The notes: generated by a model from the letters alone, not told the origin. DNA of 64,000 nucleotides from Cyclina sinensis (GCA_012932295.1 JAAONU010000009.1:3770203-3834202); one strand, 5' to 3'. Counted from the stretch's first letter, positions 1 through 24,492 are shown. Translations and numbers: made by a program.

Positions 1-575
1 ATAAATGTAGGTCAGTGGGAAGGTCTTATCCAAAGGGGGTTGTGTCCAAGTATGAAGTAATTCCACTTACTAGCCAATGTTAAAGTTTTTGGACAATTGG
101 ATCTTTAAGGTGAAGGTCATTCAGGGGTCAAGGTAAACAAATATAGGTCAGTGGGAAGGTCTTGTCCAAATGGGTGTAGTGTCCAAGTATGAAGTATATC
201 AACTTACTAATTTGGAAGTTATGGCCAAAAACTAGTTTTTGGACAATTGGATATTCAGGGGTCAAGGTCAAAAAATTAAAGGTCAGTGGGAAGGTCTTGT
301 CCGAAAGGGTGTTGTGTCCAAGTATGAAGTAAATACACTTACTAATTAGGAAGTTATGGGCAATGTTAAAGTTTTTGGTCAATTGGATCTTCAAGGTAAA
401 GGTCATTCAGGGGTCAAGGTCAAACAAATATAGGTTAGTGGGAAAGCCTTGTCCAAAGGGGTGTTGTGTCCAAGTATGAGAACTAATAAGAAAGTTATTG
501 CCATGTTAAAGTTTTTGGACGGACTGACAGACGGACAGTTCAAAAACTATATGCCTCCCTTTGGGAGCATAAAAA
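1..575. repeat. Dispersed clam-type tandem repeat, terminal part
   Basis: Degenerate units of roughly 150 bases recur here ('gtccaagtatgaagta', 'gtttttggacaattggat', 'aggtcagtgggaaggtctt'). The block ends in a run of 'gacgga/gacaga' and a small stem, 'tgcctccctttgggagcata'. The same units occur in reverse orientation at about 36,950-37,745. No coding content is supported; the 92-residue open frame on the minus strand is repeat-derived. Confidence 0.8.
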
Positions 576-2530
576 ACTGAATTTTTGAGTGATGTCAAAC
601 AACAACGTGCAATAATTATATAAGGATGAATCAGTATTTTCAAGGGAGGGGATTCTTTTAAACTTTTACAGTTCAATTCATGACCATGTTTATCTGCACA
701 TAAGAACTATCAATATAAATCAGCCATTTGTTTAATACATGGACTGCATTTAGGGCGAAGTTGGGCGAAAACTTCGCCAAAATTATTTTCACTTCGCCCT
801 ATTTGATCAGAAAAGCGAAATCCTAGTCACCCTATTTGATCGGAAAAAGCGATGTCATGTATATAGTAGCTATCTTGAGATGACCATAGTTCATGATGGC
901 CCTTAAAGTCTTAAGAATGGGAAGAATAGGGTCAGAGAAGAATGACCTACAGATCAGGGGCACTGAAAGTCCAATGCTAAATTTTTTAAAATATATTAAC
1001 AAGCCTATGAACTTATCAATCTGGTTTTAAAATAGAGCCTTTCCCGGCTGTTTAAGACATTTCTTTAAGCTATAGTTTAAACAGGTATTCTAAATAGTCC
1101 CGCCTGTACCTTGAGAACCAAAAATGTTTGATAATTAATACTGCTATCACACTAAAGAAATACAATCGGAAACATTAGAATATACCCCTTGAAATAAATC
1201 ACATTTTTTTATAACCTGAGCAATTTTTCTTGTTTCCACAAGCCTAAAATTAAGATAAAACTGTTTTCAAACTGTCAAATACTGTTTACTCGTTTAAATT
1301 TAATGCTGCATTTAAATAAAAAAATCTTATTTAATAAAGCGTTCAATGGAGACATATTTTTTCGAAAATCCTTTCCTATTCAAACACATTAAGACTTCCA
1401 TTTCAGCACTAATACATATAAACTTTTTCTTTGTGGTGGGAACATTTTTTTGTACTTAGGCAAATAAAACCTATGGAAGATCAAATCCTATTTTAAAATC
1501 CTATTTTAAATACCTACTATAGACACAATGGATTATGGATTATTCTGCTACCGTTAAATACACGGCAGGAACGTGTCTTGTAAAAGGAGTGAAATTAAAC
1601 CATTGATAGGCTGAAAAACAAATAATTAACCTCACCATGGTAAAGTTGGATGATTATTGGGGGACTTATTGATATCATTATCAAATTTACTTAAGTCAGG
1701 TTCGAAAAGAATTTTCAATATATGGACAGAACCGTATTGGAGTAACACTCAACAATATTTATATAAACTGTCTTGGAAAATGCCTGTGTACTTTATGAGA
1801 ACTGGATGTGTATGACTGAAGTTTAGTAAGTAATCATACTACTTGGTATTAATTTTATAATTAAAATTAATTAAAAATCAATTTGAATATAATAATAAAA
1901 ATTTCAAGGTTCACTTAAAGTGACATGAAATTACATTAACATATTTAATTTGTAAGTAGATATGAAAGGTCATTAAGCCTTGAATTCTATTGCAAATACT
2001 ATTGTTCTGTACAACATATTGAATATAATGAATTTTTTTTTTCTTTTTTTTTTTGGTATTTCATTGTTTTGTCTGAAATACATTTTCACTATGTGTATGT
2101 TATTACTTACTGACATTGACATACAGGTTTTAAAATGAATGTTCCTGTATCAATGACATTAAAGAACTTGAACTTGAATTAAATTTATTCTTTTGTGAGC
2201 TCACAAATATTGCATCATAATTACTCTAATACTTTCAACAAGAGGGTTTGAGATTAAACTAATTTTAATTAGTGGTTGAAACAATTTTGGGCTGACTGCT
2301 TTGTGCAATTTAAAAAAAAATTTTTTGATGGTTTAACTAGGTAAATCTGGTGAATCTTTCAATTTCTAAGCGAAACTACATCCTTAATTTCAACCACTAA
2401 ATGAGTTAGAGATTATAAGTAACCATTAATAAGAATCAAGACAAGACTGTAGTCACGCAGCTGTAATACGACTGCTTATCTTGCCATGAAACTAAGTCTC
2501 GCTCTGTAGGCCCCTAATTGCTTCCTTATT
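576..2530. other. Non-coding, AT-rich stretch
   Basis: No exon or RNA gene was recognised. It contains a short perfect inverted repeat (agggcgaagt at 752-761 and its complement at 791-800), a poly-T tract near 2,033-2,055, and a small inverted repeat pairing 'tagtggttgaaa' near 2,270 with its complement near 2,388-2,400, which could be a short MITE. Confidence 0.5.
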
Positions 2531-2531
2531 A

Positions 2532-4107
2532 AGGCCATACCAAATCGTTCTTTCGTTTAGCGTCCGCGGACGGATAGGTTTGATCTTCTGAGGTAGGAAA
2601 AAAACATTGTTTTCTCTTACGACCTTACTGTACAAAGTATTAAATGTTCTCCGGTATGTTCGAGAATTTATACGTGACTAGTGTTGTTACCTCCCTTACA
2701 TCTTTACCTATTTTGTATTTATTGAGTCGTGTAAAGAAGTTCCATGCGTGCATAAAGGTGTTGGCGACGTCAGAAGAGTTTAGTTTCTGGTCAGTTATAA
2801 TAAGATTTTAATATCAAGTAAATGATTGTTTTATGTAAATTTTATGCGTTGAAGTATTTGTTATGTGTTTTCGCTATTAGTCGAATTTCTCATGCTAGGT
2901 GCAGCTTGAATTTGTTGATGAAGTTTAATGTAATTCAAATAGGTAGAGTCGAAAGACATTATTTATGACATTTCATTAGTAGTTCACTAAACAGATACTC
3001 CTTTTTTGTAACATTTTTGCTGAGAATTCTTCTATCAATAGGGAGCCAAATTCATTTGAAGTATTTAAAAGAATTGTGTAATATTCGCCGTGAAGCCAAC
3101 AGACACTCAGACAAAACAGATAGATAAGCACACAGTGCTGAAAGTCTTCCTTGATCATTGCACAACATCACGAAAATACTTCTTTCTGATTAGCAAATGT
3201 GTAAGCGAATGCCAAACCTGTAGACCCAAAAGGCTGGAGCCATATGTATTTAGCTCACTTTGTGATATGCCAGGTACACATTTAAGTCACTTGTAGTAAA
3301 ACAAAACAAAAAACAAAAATAAAAGAATGTAATACTGTTCCTAGTACCTTATCTGTAATCTGTCAACCAGTCAGCTGGGCTTTCATATTAGGTATGTTTG
3401 CCATATTTTTAACATGCAGATCTGTATTGCCTTTTAACATTTTATAAGATAATATAACTAGTAGTATTTCGTCAAAACCTATAGGAATATACTCAGTATT
3501 CTGTATGAATAAATAACAGATCCAGAGCCAAGGCTTGACGATCCAACAACATACAAGATGTTTGGTGGGTTGTTTGGAAAGTCAACAACAGAGTTGTATT
3601 TCCCGTCACTGAAGCATATGCTGCATGTGTCTTCAGATGGTCATTCATATTTAAAACAAATACCAGTAAAAATGATATTTTGAGGTTCAGTATTAAATGT
3701 TTAAGTAGTGTTTGCTTTTGTAAATTTTAACAGTGATACCTTAATTGGATTTTAGAGGCATAGGATGGAAGGACCGGTCTAATAACATGACTGTGCATCA
3801 GTTCAGTTCTATAGATTTTTGAAATTGAGTTGATATTGACAAGTTGACACAAAATATAGACTTAGTTTACCTGTGCAGAAATATATTTTCAGTTGAATTT
3901 ATAGGTTGTTTTGATTGAAAATACTTTAAAAAATGCATTAAAAGTCTCTACAAAGTGGAATAAGAAACTTGGTAATTATACCCTGGTGGAGATACTAGTC
4001 ATTATGACTTGTTTATTTTTTGGGGCTTTGTTTGTGTTTTCAGGATAGCTAGATAGGTTTTTGAACTTAGGGTGGACGCTAAACGAAAAGACAATTTGGT
4101 ATGGCCT
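2532..4107. mobile_element. TIR-bounded DNA element, about 1.58 kb
   Basis: Bases 2,532-2,565 and 4,074-4,107 are near-perfect inverted repeats of about 34 bases, starting 'aggccataccaaat' and ending 'cgtttagcgtcc' on the inner side. A target-site duplication could not be fixed with certainty. The interior carries two open coding blocks joined by a plausible intron (3,069-3,683). No transposase domain was recognised, so the element is probably non-autonomous, or else its transposase is the unrecognised fragment itself. Confidence 0.65.
3069..3683 (+). pseudogene. Two-exon coding fragment inside the TIR element
   Basis: Block 1 is open from 3,069 to 3,273 and ends at a donor (CCAG|GTACAC, phase 1). 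Block 2 starts after an acceptor at 3,518-3,519 and is open to a TGA at 3,681-3,683. Joining them keeps frame and gives a cysteine-containing stretch (KCVSECQTCRPKRLEP) followed by DPEPRLDDPTTYKMF. The pattern of two close C-x2-C-like pairs, then 'PDPEP', a short linker and a final 'PSL', resembles a C-terminal region I recall from many invertebrate predicted proteins of unknown function. That resemblance is from memory and unverified. There is no convincing ATG in the element: the first block could start only at GTG or lacks upstream exons. The most likely reading is a fragment of a transposon-encoded or transposon-captured gene. Confidence 0.45.
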
Positions 4108-6595
4108 AATTCAAAGGTTACACTTTGAAATGGAGTTATTAGTTCTTTGATTGTTAAACAAATAAAAAATACTTATTTATCCTGGATAAGAAGAAACAAA
4201 ATATCCAGATACATTACTATAACTTATAAGCAAGTTTTATTCTAAATATTAGGCAGGACAATTTTTTGACTGAGTATATACTTATGGGGGAGATTCTGTA
4301 ATCTAAACAATCTATGTGGTTTGGAACCCACAAATGAAGTTTGTTTATAAAATGTTGTATTATGTACATATCTACTTTAACTTGGCATTACTATTTCTTC
4401 TGCCAGTTTCTAAGTCTGTCTCAATGGGTTACCATGGCAACAAGAGGTCAAGATCTTTGTCTAAAACGAGTGATGGTTATCTTGCAACATATCACATTCA
4501 ACACTCCAAACTTCTTGTTAAAACACCTAAATTATTTTCATTTCAAAGTTAGGTCTCAACCTTTTCAATCCTGATGGAATATCTTAGCTCTTTTCATTAA
4601 TCCTACACCATACATGCACAAACATAATGAATATCAAAATGACAAAATGCCTTTTTGTAACAAATAAAAACATGTCTATGAAATAATTTTCTTTCCATTA
4701 TTATGTAATCTATTCAGCTCTTCCATAAGTCTTTTCTGTATTGATACAAAAGATTAAATCTTCCCTTAGCTTTCTATATAACCCCCTCTAAGATTATACA
4801 GCTTTGTAAATCAATTTTCTCAAATGAAAGTGTCTATTCAAAAGTCTTCATTTTAACTTGTCCACACTTTTAACTTAATTCTTTACTTCAGGTATGCAGT
4901 CACTTAGCATGTTGCATGTGCATTCAGAAAAAAAAAAATTATTTACATAAAAAAATGTATTGCAAATAGACAGATATAGCTTTAACAACTTCAGTTTTTT
5001 ATGTCTCCTGTAGTTTATTGAAGGTGTTGTCAAACTGAACAAATTTAAACCAAGCAAAAAATAAACACAACTTAAACCAAGCAAAAAATAGACAGAATTT
5101 AAATCTAGCAAAAAAAAGACAAAACTTAAACAGGAATAATGTTTCTTTAGGAATAAAAGATGTCAGATATTCAACAATTTAAAGTTTTATTGCACTATTA
5201 TACAGCTTAAAAAAAAATATTTTCTCCGTCTTCTTTAATTTTTTTTCTCTTATTTTTGACTTCTAACATACAAAGCCATGACTTGGTAAATCATGAAGAC
5301 AGCCATATTAAAATGCAGACTATTTAGTATTTTATAACATCTAAGAATGTAAAACATAGCCTTATTTGACAAGTATCAATATTTCATCAATATTCAGTAA
5401 TCCTGTTTTAAACAGCTACCTTTTTTCAATGGCCATCTGCATTTAACAATATTCTGTATCTTTTTACAAAACTTTTTTTCCCCACAGATTCTCTGTTCTT
5501 GTATAAATAAATCTATTCTGCATTTAAACATTTTTCAGACAAATTATAGATAACTGTCAAATAACTTTCCATCAACAAACCATTAATACAAGTGTATGGA
5601 TACAACCAGAAACAATTTATTAGAAAATTAGGATTTAATATTTTCACATTGATTCATTCGTATAATTTAGAGATAACCAATGGATCTTCCTATCTAGACA
5701 AAAATTACAGTTAAAAGCCAGGTTACCAAGTTATAAATCGCTGATGTTTTTATACCACATGAAGATGTCACCTGTTTTATCAATGATTAATTACAAACAG
5801 CCCAGTAACACTGTATTGATTATTGATTGGTTAACTCGAGAGATATGTAACTGTGAAGACTGTTCTAAAATCAAAACTGATACCTGTGAATTACTATACA
5901 TTTAGTAATGTTAAAGAATCTTGGAATAGATATTCAGGTATGCACTTTTTTCTAAAATAGAAATTTCTTTGACATAGACTTTAGAAGTGTAAGTTAGAAG
6001 GTAAATGGCAAAAATTTAAATAATTCATTACACAAAAAGGTGGGAGTCCAACTACCAAATCGGTGCTCCTTCTTCTTGATTTTTTTTTTTTTATATTTTA
6101 TCTTTAGTGTTATTTTGTCATACATTTCTCTGTATGACATCATATTCTAAATAAAGCATTATAAACAATAAAGATGCAGACCAGAACTTTAAAACTTAGA
6201 TATTCATGGGAAATAAGATGGTAAATTTATTTTGCCTTTCTGATTAAATGAAAAATTAGTACAAACACGAGTGTGCAAAACTCAAATAAGAACTAAAGCA
6301 GGGCCAAAACAAATCAAGCAATCAGTATTTCTACTGAAACGGGAAAGGCAAATAATAATGTGCTTGTATCATTAATATGCCTCACTGGATAGCTTTTTTG
6401 TTAAATTTTACATAAATCCTTCTAGCATGTTATTCTGCCAACTGTCACACTATACACGTACATGAGAAATGAGCTATATATATATATTTTGGTAAATGGG
6501 GTAAGGATAGGGATGGAAAATACACCTGTCTTGCATATTTTTAGATACCAGTAGTTCCTTTTCAACTACTGCATGTTACTTTTCGTTCTATTTCA
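4108..6595. other. Non-coding region upstream of the TRIM gene
   Basis: No exon is supported. Visible items are a palindromic X-box-like motif GTTACCATGGCAAC at 4,428-4,441, a short tandem repeat at 5,040-5,130, poly-T near 6,080 and a (TA)n tract near 6,475-6,486. The first, non-coding exon of the TRIM gene should lie here or further upstream but was not identified. Confidence 0.5.
5040..5130. repeat. Short tandem repeat, unit about 27-29 bp
   Basis: Three to four imperfect copies of an 'aacttaaaccaagcaaaaaa' core follow one another. No function can be assigned. Confidence 0.7.
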
Positions 6596-6642
6596 GACTG
6601 TAGATGAGATAAGCTGAAAAATCTGGCCTCCAATCAGAAAAA

Positions 6643-8772
6643 ATGTCTGGTACAGTTACTATGGATAACATGCTCACAGTCAGTGAGCTTCTGGAGACAG
6701 CGTTCATCAAGTGTTCAATCTGTAAAGCAGTCTATGAAGATCCTAGACTGCTTCCCTGTCTTCACACTTTCTGTCATAAATGCATCAAAGAGATAATAGA
6801 GTTTGAGAAGCAGTCTAAACATTTTGCAAACCAGTCTAAAAGTACTGATAATTCAGAGTCTTTGACAGGAACAGATCAAGAAGTTGTCGAAGAAAGCCCT
6901 GTTGATGAAAGAAATAGTGAAACACAGGAAATCATATGTCCAGTTTGCAGATCTCCTATAGAAATCGCTGCCAAGGGTAAAAAAGACAAGGAATTTCCAT
7001 CTAATACATTCATGAAGGATCTATGTGATATGTATGACTACAAACATGAGAAAAAAAGGCATTGTGAATACTGCAAATTTGATGGCAAGATATCCCCTGC
7101 AAGTAGCCTGTGTCTGGATTGCCATGACAACATGTGTCAAGGTTGCACTGGGGCACATTTCAGAACTAAGGTCACCAGAGGTCATAAGGTCATACCATAC
7201 TCTCAGGTGCAAAAAGGTCTTTATGACACTGACATAAGGGACTTTCAAAACCCTTTGTGCAATGAACACACAGATGAACCTCTGAAAATATTCTGTGAAA
7301 AATGTGAAATACTTATATGCAAAGAATGCAAAGTTGGTCACCATGACAACCATAAGTGGTCCCCTGCCGACAAAGCTGTTTTAAAGTACGAAGTACAGAT
7401 GCTAAACCTTCTAAAAGGCATACAGCAACAGATTCCATCTATCCACAAATACATCCAGTTTTTGTCAAACTATGAAAAATCAATTGAAGGAAGTAGAGAA
7501 AAGCTGACAACTAACATCCAGAAACAGGCTGACCTTCTGCACAAAATGGTTGAAGAACAGAAAGCCAGCAGTCTTGAAGCTTTAAACAAAGCCTGTGACA
7601 AAGAGAGGTGTGAAGTACAAGTATGTAGCCTTAACCTACAGACTGCTGTGTCCTCTCTTGAAAGCAATGAGGAATATCTCAGACAGCTACTAAAACATGG
7701 CAAACCTGAAGAAGTCCTCACTCTACACAGGGAGATTACACAACGACTTACACAGCTTGTGCATATGCAGATAAATGGCATAACAACAAGGCTAAAGAAT
7801 GACTTCATCCCTGGTAGTTCTTCAGAGCGCAATGTACAAACCGTGTTTGGTAAACTCACCATTGAGCATGTGCCTCTTAAGCATTCAGAGAGTGGTCTAG
7901 CTTCAGACAGTGCTCTCCAAATCTCTAACATGCTGCCAAATGTAAGGAACACACCTGAGCTGATTTTAGAGTTCACCAGTGAAGGTATGACAGATAGCAA
8001 GGAAGTCTGGCCAACTGGTCTTGCAGTCACTAAAGATGACGAATTTGTTATAGTTGATAGAGATAACAAGAAAGTTAAAATCTATGAAAAGAATGGAAAA
8101 CTAAAGCAAGAGATTCAAGGGCAGGGTGAAGCTAAGTTAAAAACTCCATTTGATGTTACAGCTCTGAAATCTGGAGAAATTGCAGTCTCTGACCATGAAG
8201 CAGAGAATGTAAAGGTATTCACAAAATCTGGGGAGCATAAATTAACAATTACAGATGAAATAAAATATCCAAGGGGAGTAACTACTAATTCCAAGGGAGA
8301 AATTATTATCCTTGATTGTCAGGTAAGACAAGTAACAGTGCATGACCCCAAAACTGGTACAGTACTGAAAAAAATTGAAGGTAAAGATACCAAAGGGGAC
8401 AAGGTCCTTGTAGATCCCTATTATGTTACAGTGACCCCTCAAGATAACATTATCATCACTGACACAGCTTCTCCTAATATCAAAGTGTTCAGCCCCACTG
8501 GAAAATATCTTGCAAACTACGGCCACTATGGAATGGGAAATGACGAAGTGTTACAACCATATGGAGTCTGCTGTGATGGCTATGGATATATCTTTGTAGC
8601 AGACAACCAGAACCATAGAGTGCATCTGTTACTACCCGATGGAAAACTGTCCAAGTTTCTCGTCACCAAGAGTGATTCACTCTGGCATCCAATGGGACTA
8701 GCTATTACTGAGGCTGGTTACCTTGCAATATCAGAGGCATTAGGGAAAATTAAGATATACAAATACATCTAA
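6643..8772 (+). CDS. TRIM-NHL family E3 ubiquitin ligase (RING, two B-boxes, coiled coil, NHL propeller)
   Basis: A 709-residue protein in a single coding exon. The RING ligands are C24, C27, C39, H41, C44, C47, C99 and C102, with an unusual acidic/serine-rich insert of about 50 residues between C47 and C99. B-box 1 spans about 141-181 and B-box 2 about 206-237 (C206, H209, C218, C221, C226, C229, then a histidine cluster). A helical coiled-coil region covers about 245-405. Six NHL-type beta-propeller blades run from about 455 to the C-terminus (for example 'VIVDRDNKKVKIYEKNGK' and 'IFVADNQNHRVHL'). No filamin domain is evident before the NHL repeats, so the layout is closer to TRIM32/TRIM56-like proteins than to TRIM2/3/71; orthology is not claimed. 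Family members transfer ubiquitin and often bind RNA or protein through the NHL disc. A strong acceptor ('ttctatttcag' ending at 6,596) lies 46 bases before the ATG, implying a spliced 5' UTR. An AATAAA lies at 8,793-8,798, 20 bases past the stop. The gene converges with ICA1. Confidence 0.93.
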   Translation: MSGTVTMDNMLTVSELLETAFIKCSICKAVYEDPRLLPCLHTFCHKCIKEIIEFEKQSKHFANQSKSTDNSESLTGTDQEVVEESPVDERNSETQEIICPVCRSPIEIAAKGKKDKEFPSNTFMKDLCDMYDYKHEKKRHCEYCKFDGKISPASSLCLDCHDNMCQGCTGAHFRTKVTRGHKVIPYSQVQKGLYDTDIRDFQNPLCNEHTDEPLKIFCEKCEILICKECKVGHHDNHKWSPADKAVLKYEVQMLNLLKGIQQQIPSIHKYIQFLSNYEKSIEGSREKLTTNIQKQADLLHKMVEEQKASSLEALNKACDKERCEVQVCSLNLQTAVSSLESNEEYLRQLLKHGKPEEVLTLHREITQRLTQLVHMQINGITTRLKNDFIPGSSSERNVQTVFGKLTIEHVPLKHSESGLASDSALQISNMLPNVRNTPELILEFTSEGMTDSKEVWPTGLAVTKDDEFVIVDRDNKKVKIYEKNGKLKQEIQGQGEAKLKTPFDVTALKSGEIAVSDHEAENVKVFTKSGEHKLTITDEIKYPRGVTTNSKGEIIILDCQVRQVTVHDPKTGTVLKKIEGKDTKGDKVLVDPYYVTVTPQDNIIITDTASPNIKVFSPTGKYLANYGHYGMGNDEVLQPYGVCCDGYGYIFVADNQNHRVHLLLPDGKLSKFLVTKSDSLWHPMGLAITEAGYLAISEALGKIKIYKYI

Positions 8773-8798
8773 GGCGTCAATTAACAGACAAGAATAAA

Positions 8799-9885
8799 AC
8801 ATATAAACAATGGAAAAAAGCCTATAGAAATTTGAGAATAGTGTGTAAAACAACTGAGTTCTGTGCTCTTTCTTTTGGCATTATTTTATTTTAGAATAAC
8901 AAATGCACTGTGTCTTTTTTGTTATATTCAAATACATTCAAACGACTTTGGGAAACAGTATTCCTACAAGGAAAAGCAAGAAAGAGAACTATGTGATGTG
9001 ATATAAAATCTACTGGAAAATCTACAAAGGATAATAACATTCTATTTATGTGACAATTTAGAGCATATGGCACAGTGCCCACTGGACTCCTTTATCTGCA
9101 GTACATATTAATGCATTTAATTTGACTTTGTTATACATTTTACTTATTAAAAGTTTCCACTGCAATACTGTTTTATATATCTGTTCCTTGATAAAAGGAG
9201 TAATAACTGAATATGTTACAAGAAGAATTAACTTCTTACAAGTTTACAAATAAGGTTTTACCTTCTGAAAGGAACAAAGAAATAAATGACATTTCTGATA
9301 CTAGGTGACTCCAGTAGTAAATTGTCTTTTTTTTACCAAAAAGCTGAAGTATATGTATCAAACATGAAATGCTACAAATCTAGATTGCAAAAGATCAGAA
9401 ATACTTTTACAAACTTCCTTTCCTAACAGAAATACGCATCAGAAGAAAAAGCACACTTATGTGAGATTTGAACTCATGCCTGCTGTGTCATTAGTACTAT
9501 AAATATCGAAAGGCCTAGATGACTGAGCCAAATAACTGATTACCTGCAGTTGTTAGACACTAAGTTTATACAAATTAGTGCAGGTGTGCAGAATACCATA
9601 GCAATATCAAGACACAAAAATATATACAGGGTTGTCAAGTTTTTGACTTTCACAGTCCAAAAATAGACATGAAAATTTTAAGCAATCTTCTTTCTTGTTC
9701 TTGCTATGCCTCATTATTAAGATAATGAGCAACAGACAGTGGAATAACTTTTGAATAGAAACTGAAATAGTAATATTTTCTTTCTGTTTTTGATAAAACA
9801 TCATCTTTGACTAGTCCTGACAACACTGATGAACCCTTTTACCTAAAAAGAGAAACCCTAAAATGGAACGGATGTTTAGACTTAC
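8799..9885. other. Non-coding stretch between the convergent TRIM and ICA1 genes
   Basis: The final ICA1 exon or exons were expected here but no convincing one was found. Good minus-strand acceptors at about 9,843 and 9,277 lead only to very short open frames with no resemblance to the ICA1 C-terminus. A tRNA-like SINE head is present at about 9,455-9,540 on the minus strand. Confidence 0.4.
9455..9540 (-). mobile_element. tRNA-derived SINE fragment
   Basis: On the minus strand an A-box-like 'tggctcagtcatctagg' is followed at tRNA spacing by a B-box-like 'gagttcaaatctc'. The spacing is tRNA-like but no full cloverleaf or acceptor stem is seen, so it is read as a decayed SINE head rather than a tRNA gene. 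Confidence 0.5.
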
Positions 9886-21914
<12,029 letters not shown>

Positions 21915-22422
21915 CTGAAAAGAAAATCAACTGTATATTTACTTCACTTTCATTAAGTTACTAATTCAGACATAATATGACATACAATATATATTCATAT
22001 TAATATGGAATGTAATAAAAATAACTGTAAGTAAGGTCATGTCCAATCGGACGCATTAAAATTTGACACTGTTGCACAGTTGCTTGTCTGATCGATAGTT
22101 AGGTGGGGCTTTCATGAAACGTGACTGGAAAAGGAGTAAATTACCAAGAGATGTTTAATTACATATTGTGTGAAGATTTAACTGACATTCACATTTCTCT
22201 GTAGACAATATGTAATTTTGTTTAAAACAGACCTGAAACGATTTTGGGAATTGGATCGTTAGTTGTTCATGGATGCTGGAATATCAGTTTATTCTGTCAT
22301 CACAAGTTTCATTTCATCAACACTAGATTTATTAATATAAGTATCAGTAGGCGTATATTTTTCTTCAAGTTCTATGTCTGAAGTCAGAAGTTCAAAGCAC
22401 AACATGAACCCTTCCTTTATAT

Positions 22423-23530
22423 CAGGGGACCCTGATGCTAAGGGCAAGCGAGTCAAATTGGCCCCAAGTCAGATCGGGCCCCAAAATAAGTTGGATCGGC
22501 CCCATTTTTAAAAAAAGAATATTAATAAGATATAATTGCATTTAAATATTCAACCTGAAAAAACAAAAACATTGTTTCGTTAAATAAAAATAAGCTTTAA
22601 TGTTAATAATAATAATTTGTTATTAACATAATTTTACACGTGTGCGAAAATTGCTGTTTGTTAACCTTCTTTTTCTTCTTTTTTTTTTTAAATACAATTA
22701 AATCTATATCGGTCAGCGATTTTAAACAAAAGGTACTTGAGAAACAAACATTAATTACACGTTTTTAATTTTTTAATCATAGTCAGAAACTTTCATAAAT
22801 TCAATCCTTTGTAACAGCAATTATTGGTGAAACAACGCCATTCAGCCGGTAATGCACAAACTTAATTTCAAAATAAAGAAAACAGTATCATTATGATAAT
22901 AATGATACCATTTTGATTTGACGGGATTAGTGGAGTTAATCAAATAATCTTGTCATTTATATAGGTGTAGATTGGTATTGTATTTTACGGTACTTTGTCT
23001 TTATTACTCGTGAAATATCACAATAGAAATGCCGGCTAGGGTGCTTAATCCACGGTGTAAGATCAGAGCAACAGTATTTAGAGTGCGGCTAAATCATGTC
23101 ATTTATATAGGTGTTGATTGGATATTGTTTATTTAATGTGTCATGAAACAGTACCAGCGCCTGGAAGGTGATTTTATCCACGACATAAGATCAAAGAGAT
23201 TAATTATAAATAATTGATAGTGGTTTATCATTGTCTTGATGATGAAACAAATTTGTAAATATCCCGTGAAAGGGCAAAGATTAATTCAAGTTTCGCCACT
23301 TCAACACCTAAGTCTATATTTAAAACTCCAAATACTTCAACTAAAGAAAATTAAATTAAACTGTTGACCAATTGCAATAATTTGGTTTCAGATATTTTCA
23401 ACGTAGAGTATAACTTTTTATGATAAAAAAAAATAAAAAATGAGGCCGATTTGACTTGGACTTTTAAGGCCGTTTTGACTTGGGGCCGATTTGACTGTAA
23501 TTCGCTGAAGGGGGTACCCACTCCTGTCAG
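22423..23530. mobile_element. TIR element of about 1.1 kb
   Basis: The left end 'agcgagtcaaattggcccc' (22,447 on) pairs with the complement of 'ggggccgatttgactgtaat' near 23,482-23,501. Both sides also carry further 'gccgattTGACTTgg' motifs. Similarity extends outward to about 22,423 and 23,530. No coding frame is seen. Confidence 0.55.
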
Positions 23531-24492
23531 GTTAATAAGCAGTTGAAAAAAAAAGGGAAAATGCCCGGATATTCATAAATAAATAGAAGCCATCTAAAAG
23601 TAACACAATTTTGTAATTTAGTTTATATTAGCTCTTTCATCCGACCCTACTGGTCATAATTACTCTAGACCTACTAGTACTACGTGACACTGTTTTCATG
23701 CGAATCGCGGTTTTTTCATATTTTCCCTTACTGAAAATTATTCTGATAAATTTTATGCCTGACGATGGATTGCGCTTTATGTGCACAAAAATATGTGCTT
23801 TATTATGCATGTGTTTTTATGCTGTGTACCTTAATTACGTGGCAAACTGGATCTAAATTATCACACAGCTGCAAACTTCTTCGCCATATTTGTTATGATA
23901 ATCAATAGGCATGCTTGTTTGAAAATATTAGGAACATGTTCTGCAATTTAATCGAACGATGTTGTTGATTACTAATGAGTTGGAACGCTTTGTGGCAGTT
24001 TTGTCGTTTCTTTCAAAATCGTGTTTCTTTCAAAAACATTTTAATGGACATTACGTTACAGCAAATAAATGTCCTGAAGAATTAATACACATATTCTTAT
24101 AGATCTCTTTTATTTCTTTTGCAAAAAAGTGAATTAAATCGAAGTAATTGATTGCGTATAGCGTTGTCAGGGAAAGGTGCATTTCTTCCTTTTATTTGAA
24201 AATGGTTAAAATTTCTTTTTTGTGTATGAAGAACATTTTAGAGTTAAGGTTACTGAAATATGGCACAGTTAAAATAAAATGTGTTTTAATGGTCAAAAGG
24301 CTAAGAAGCCTCTGGTGAGAAAGTGTGATGGCAATGTTTATCAAATCGCCTGATTAAACAGGAGTAACCTGTAGGTGTATCTTGAAAAGCAATACCGTAA
24401 TCATTAACAGGTTTTGTATTTTACATTTAATACTGGATTTAGATTCTAGTTGTTTTCCCTTTCTTAGATTTTAAATATTGACCGTGACCTTA

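Noticed and set aside
7470..8069. 199-residue minus-strand open frame
   Set aside because: It lies wholly antisense to the TRIM-NHL coding exon and shows no family features.
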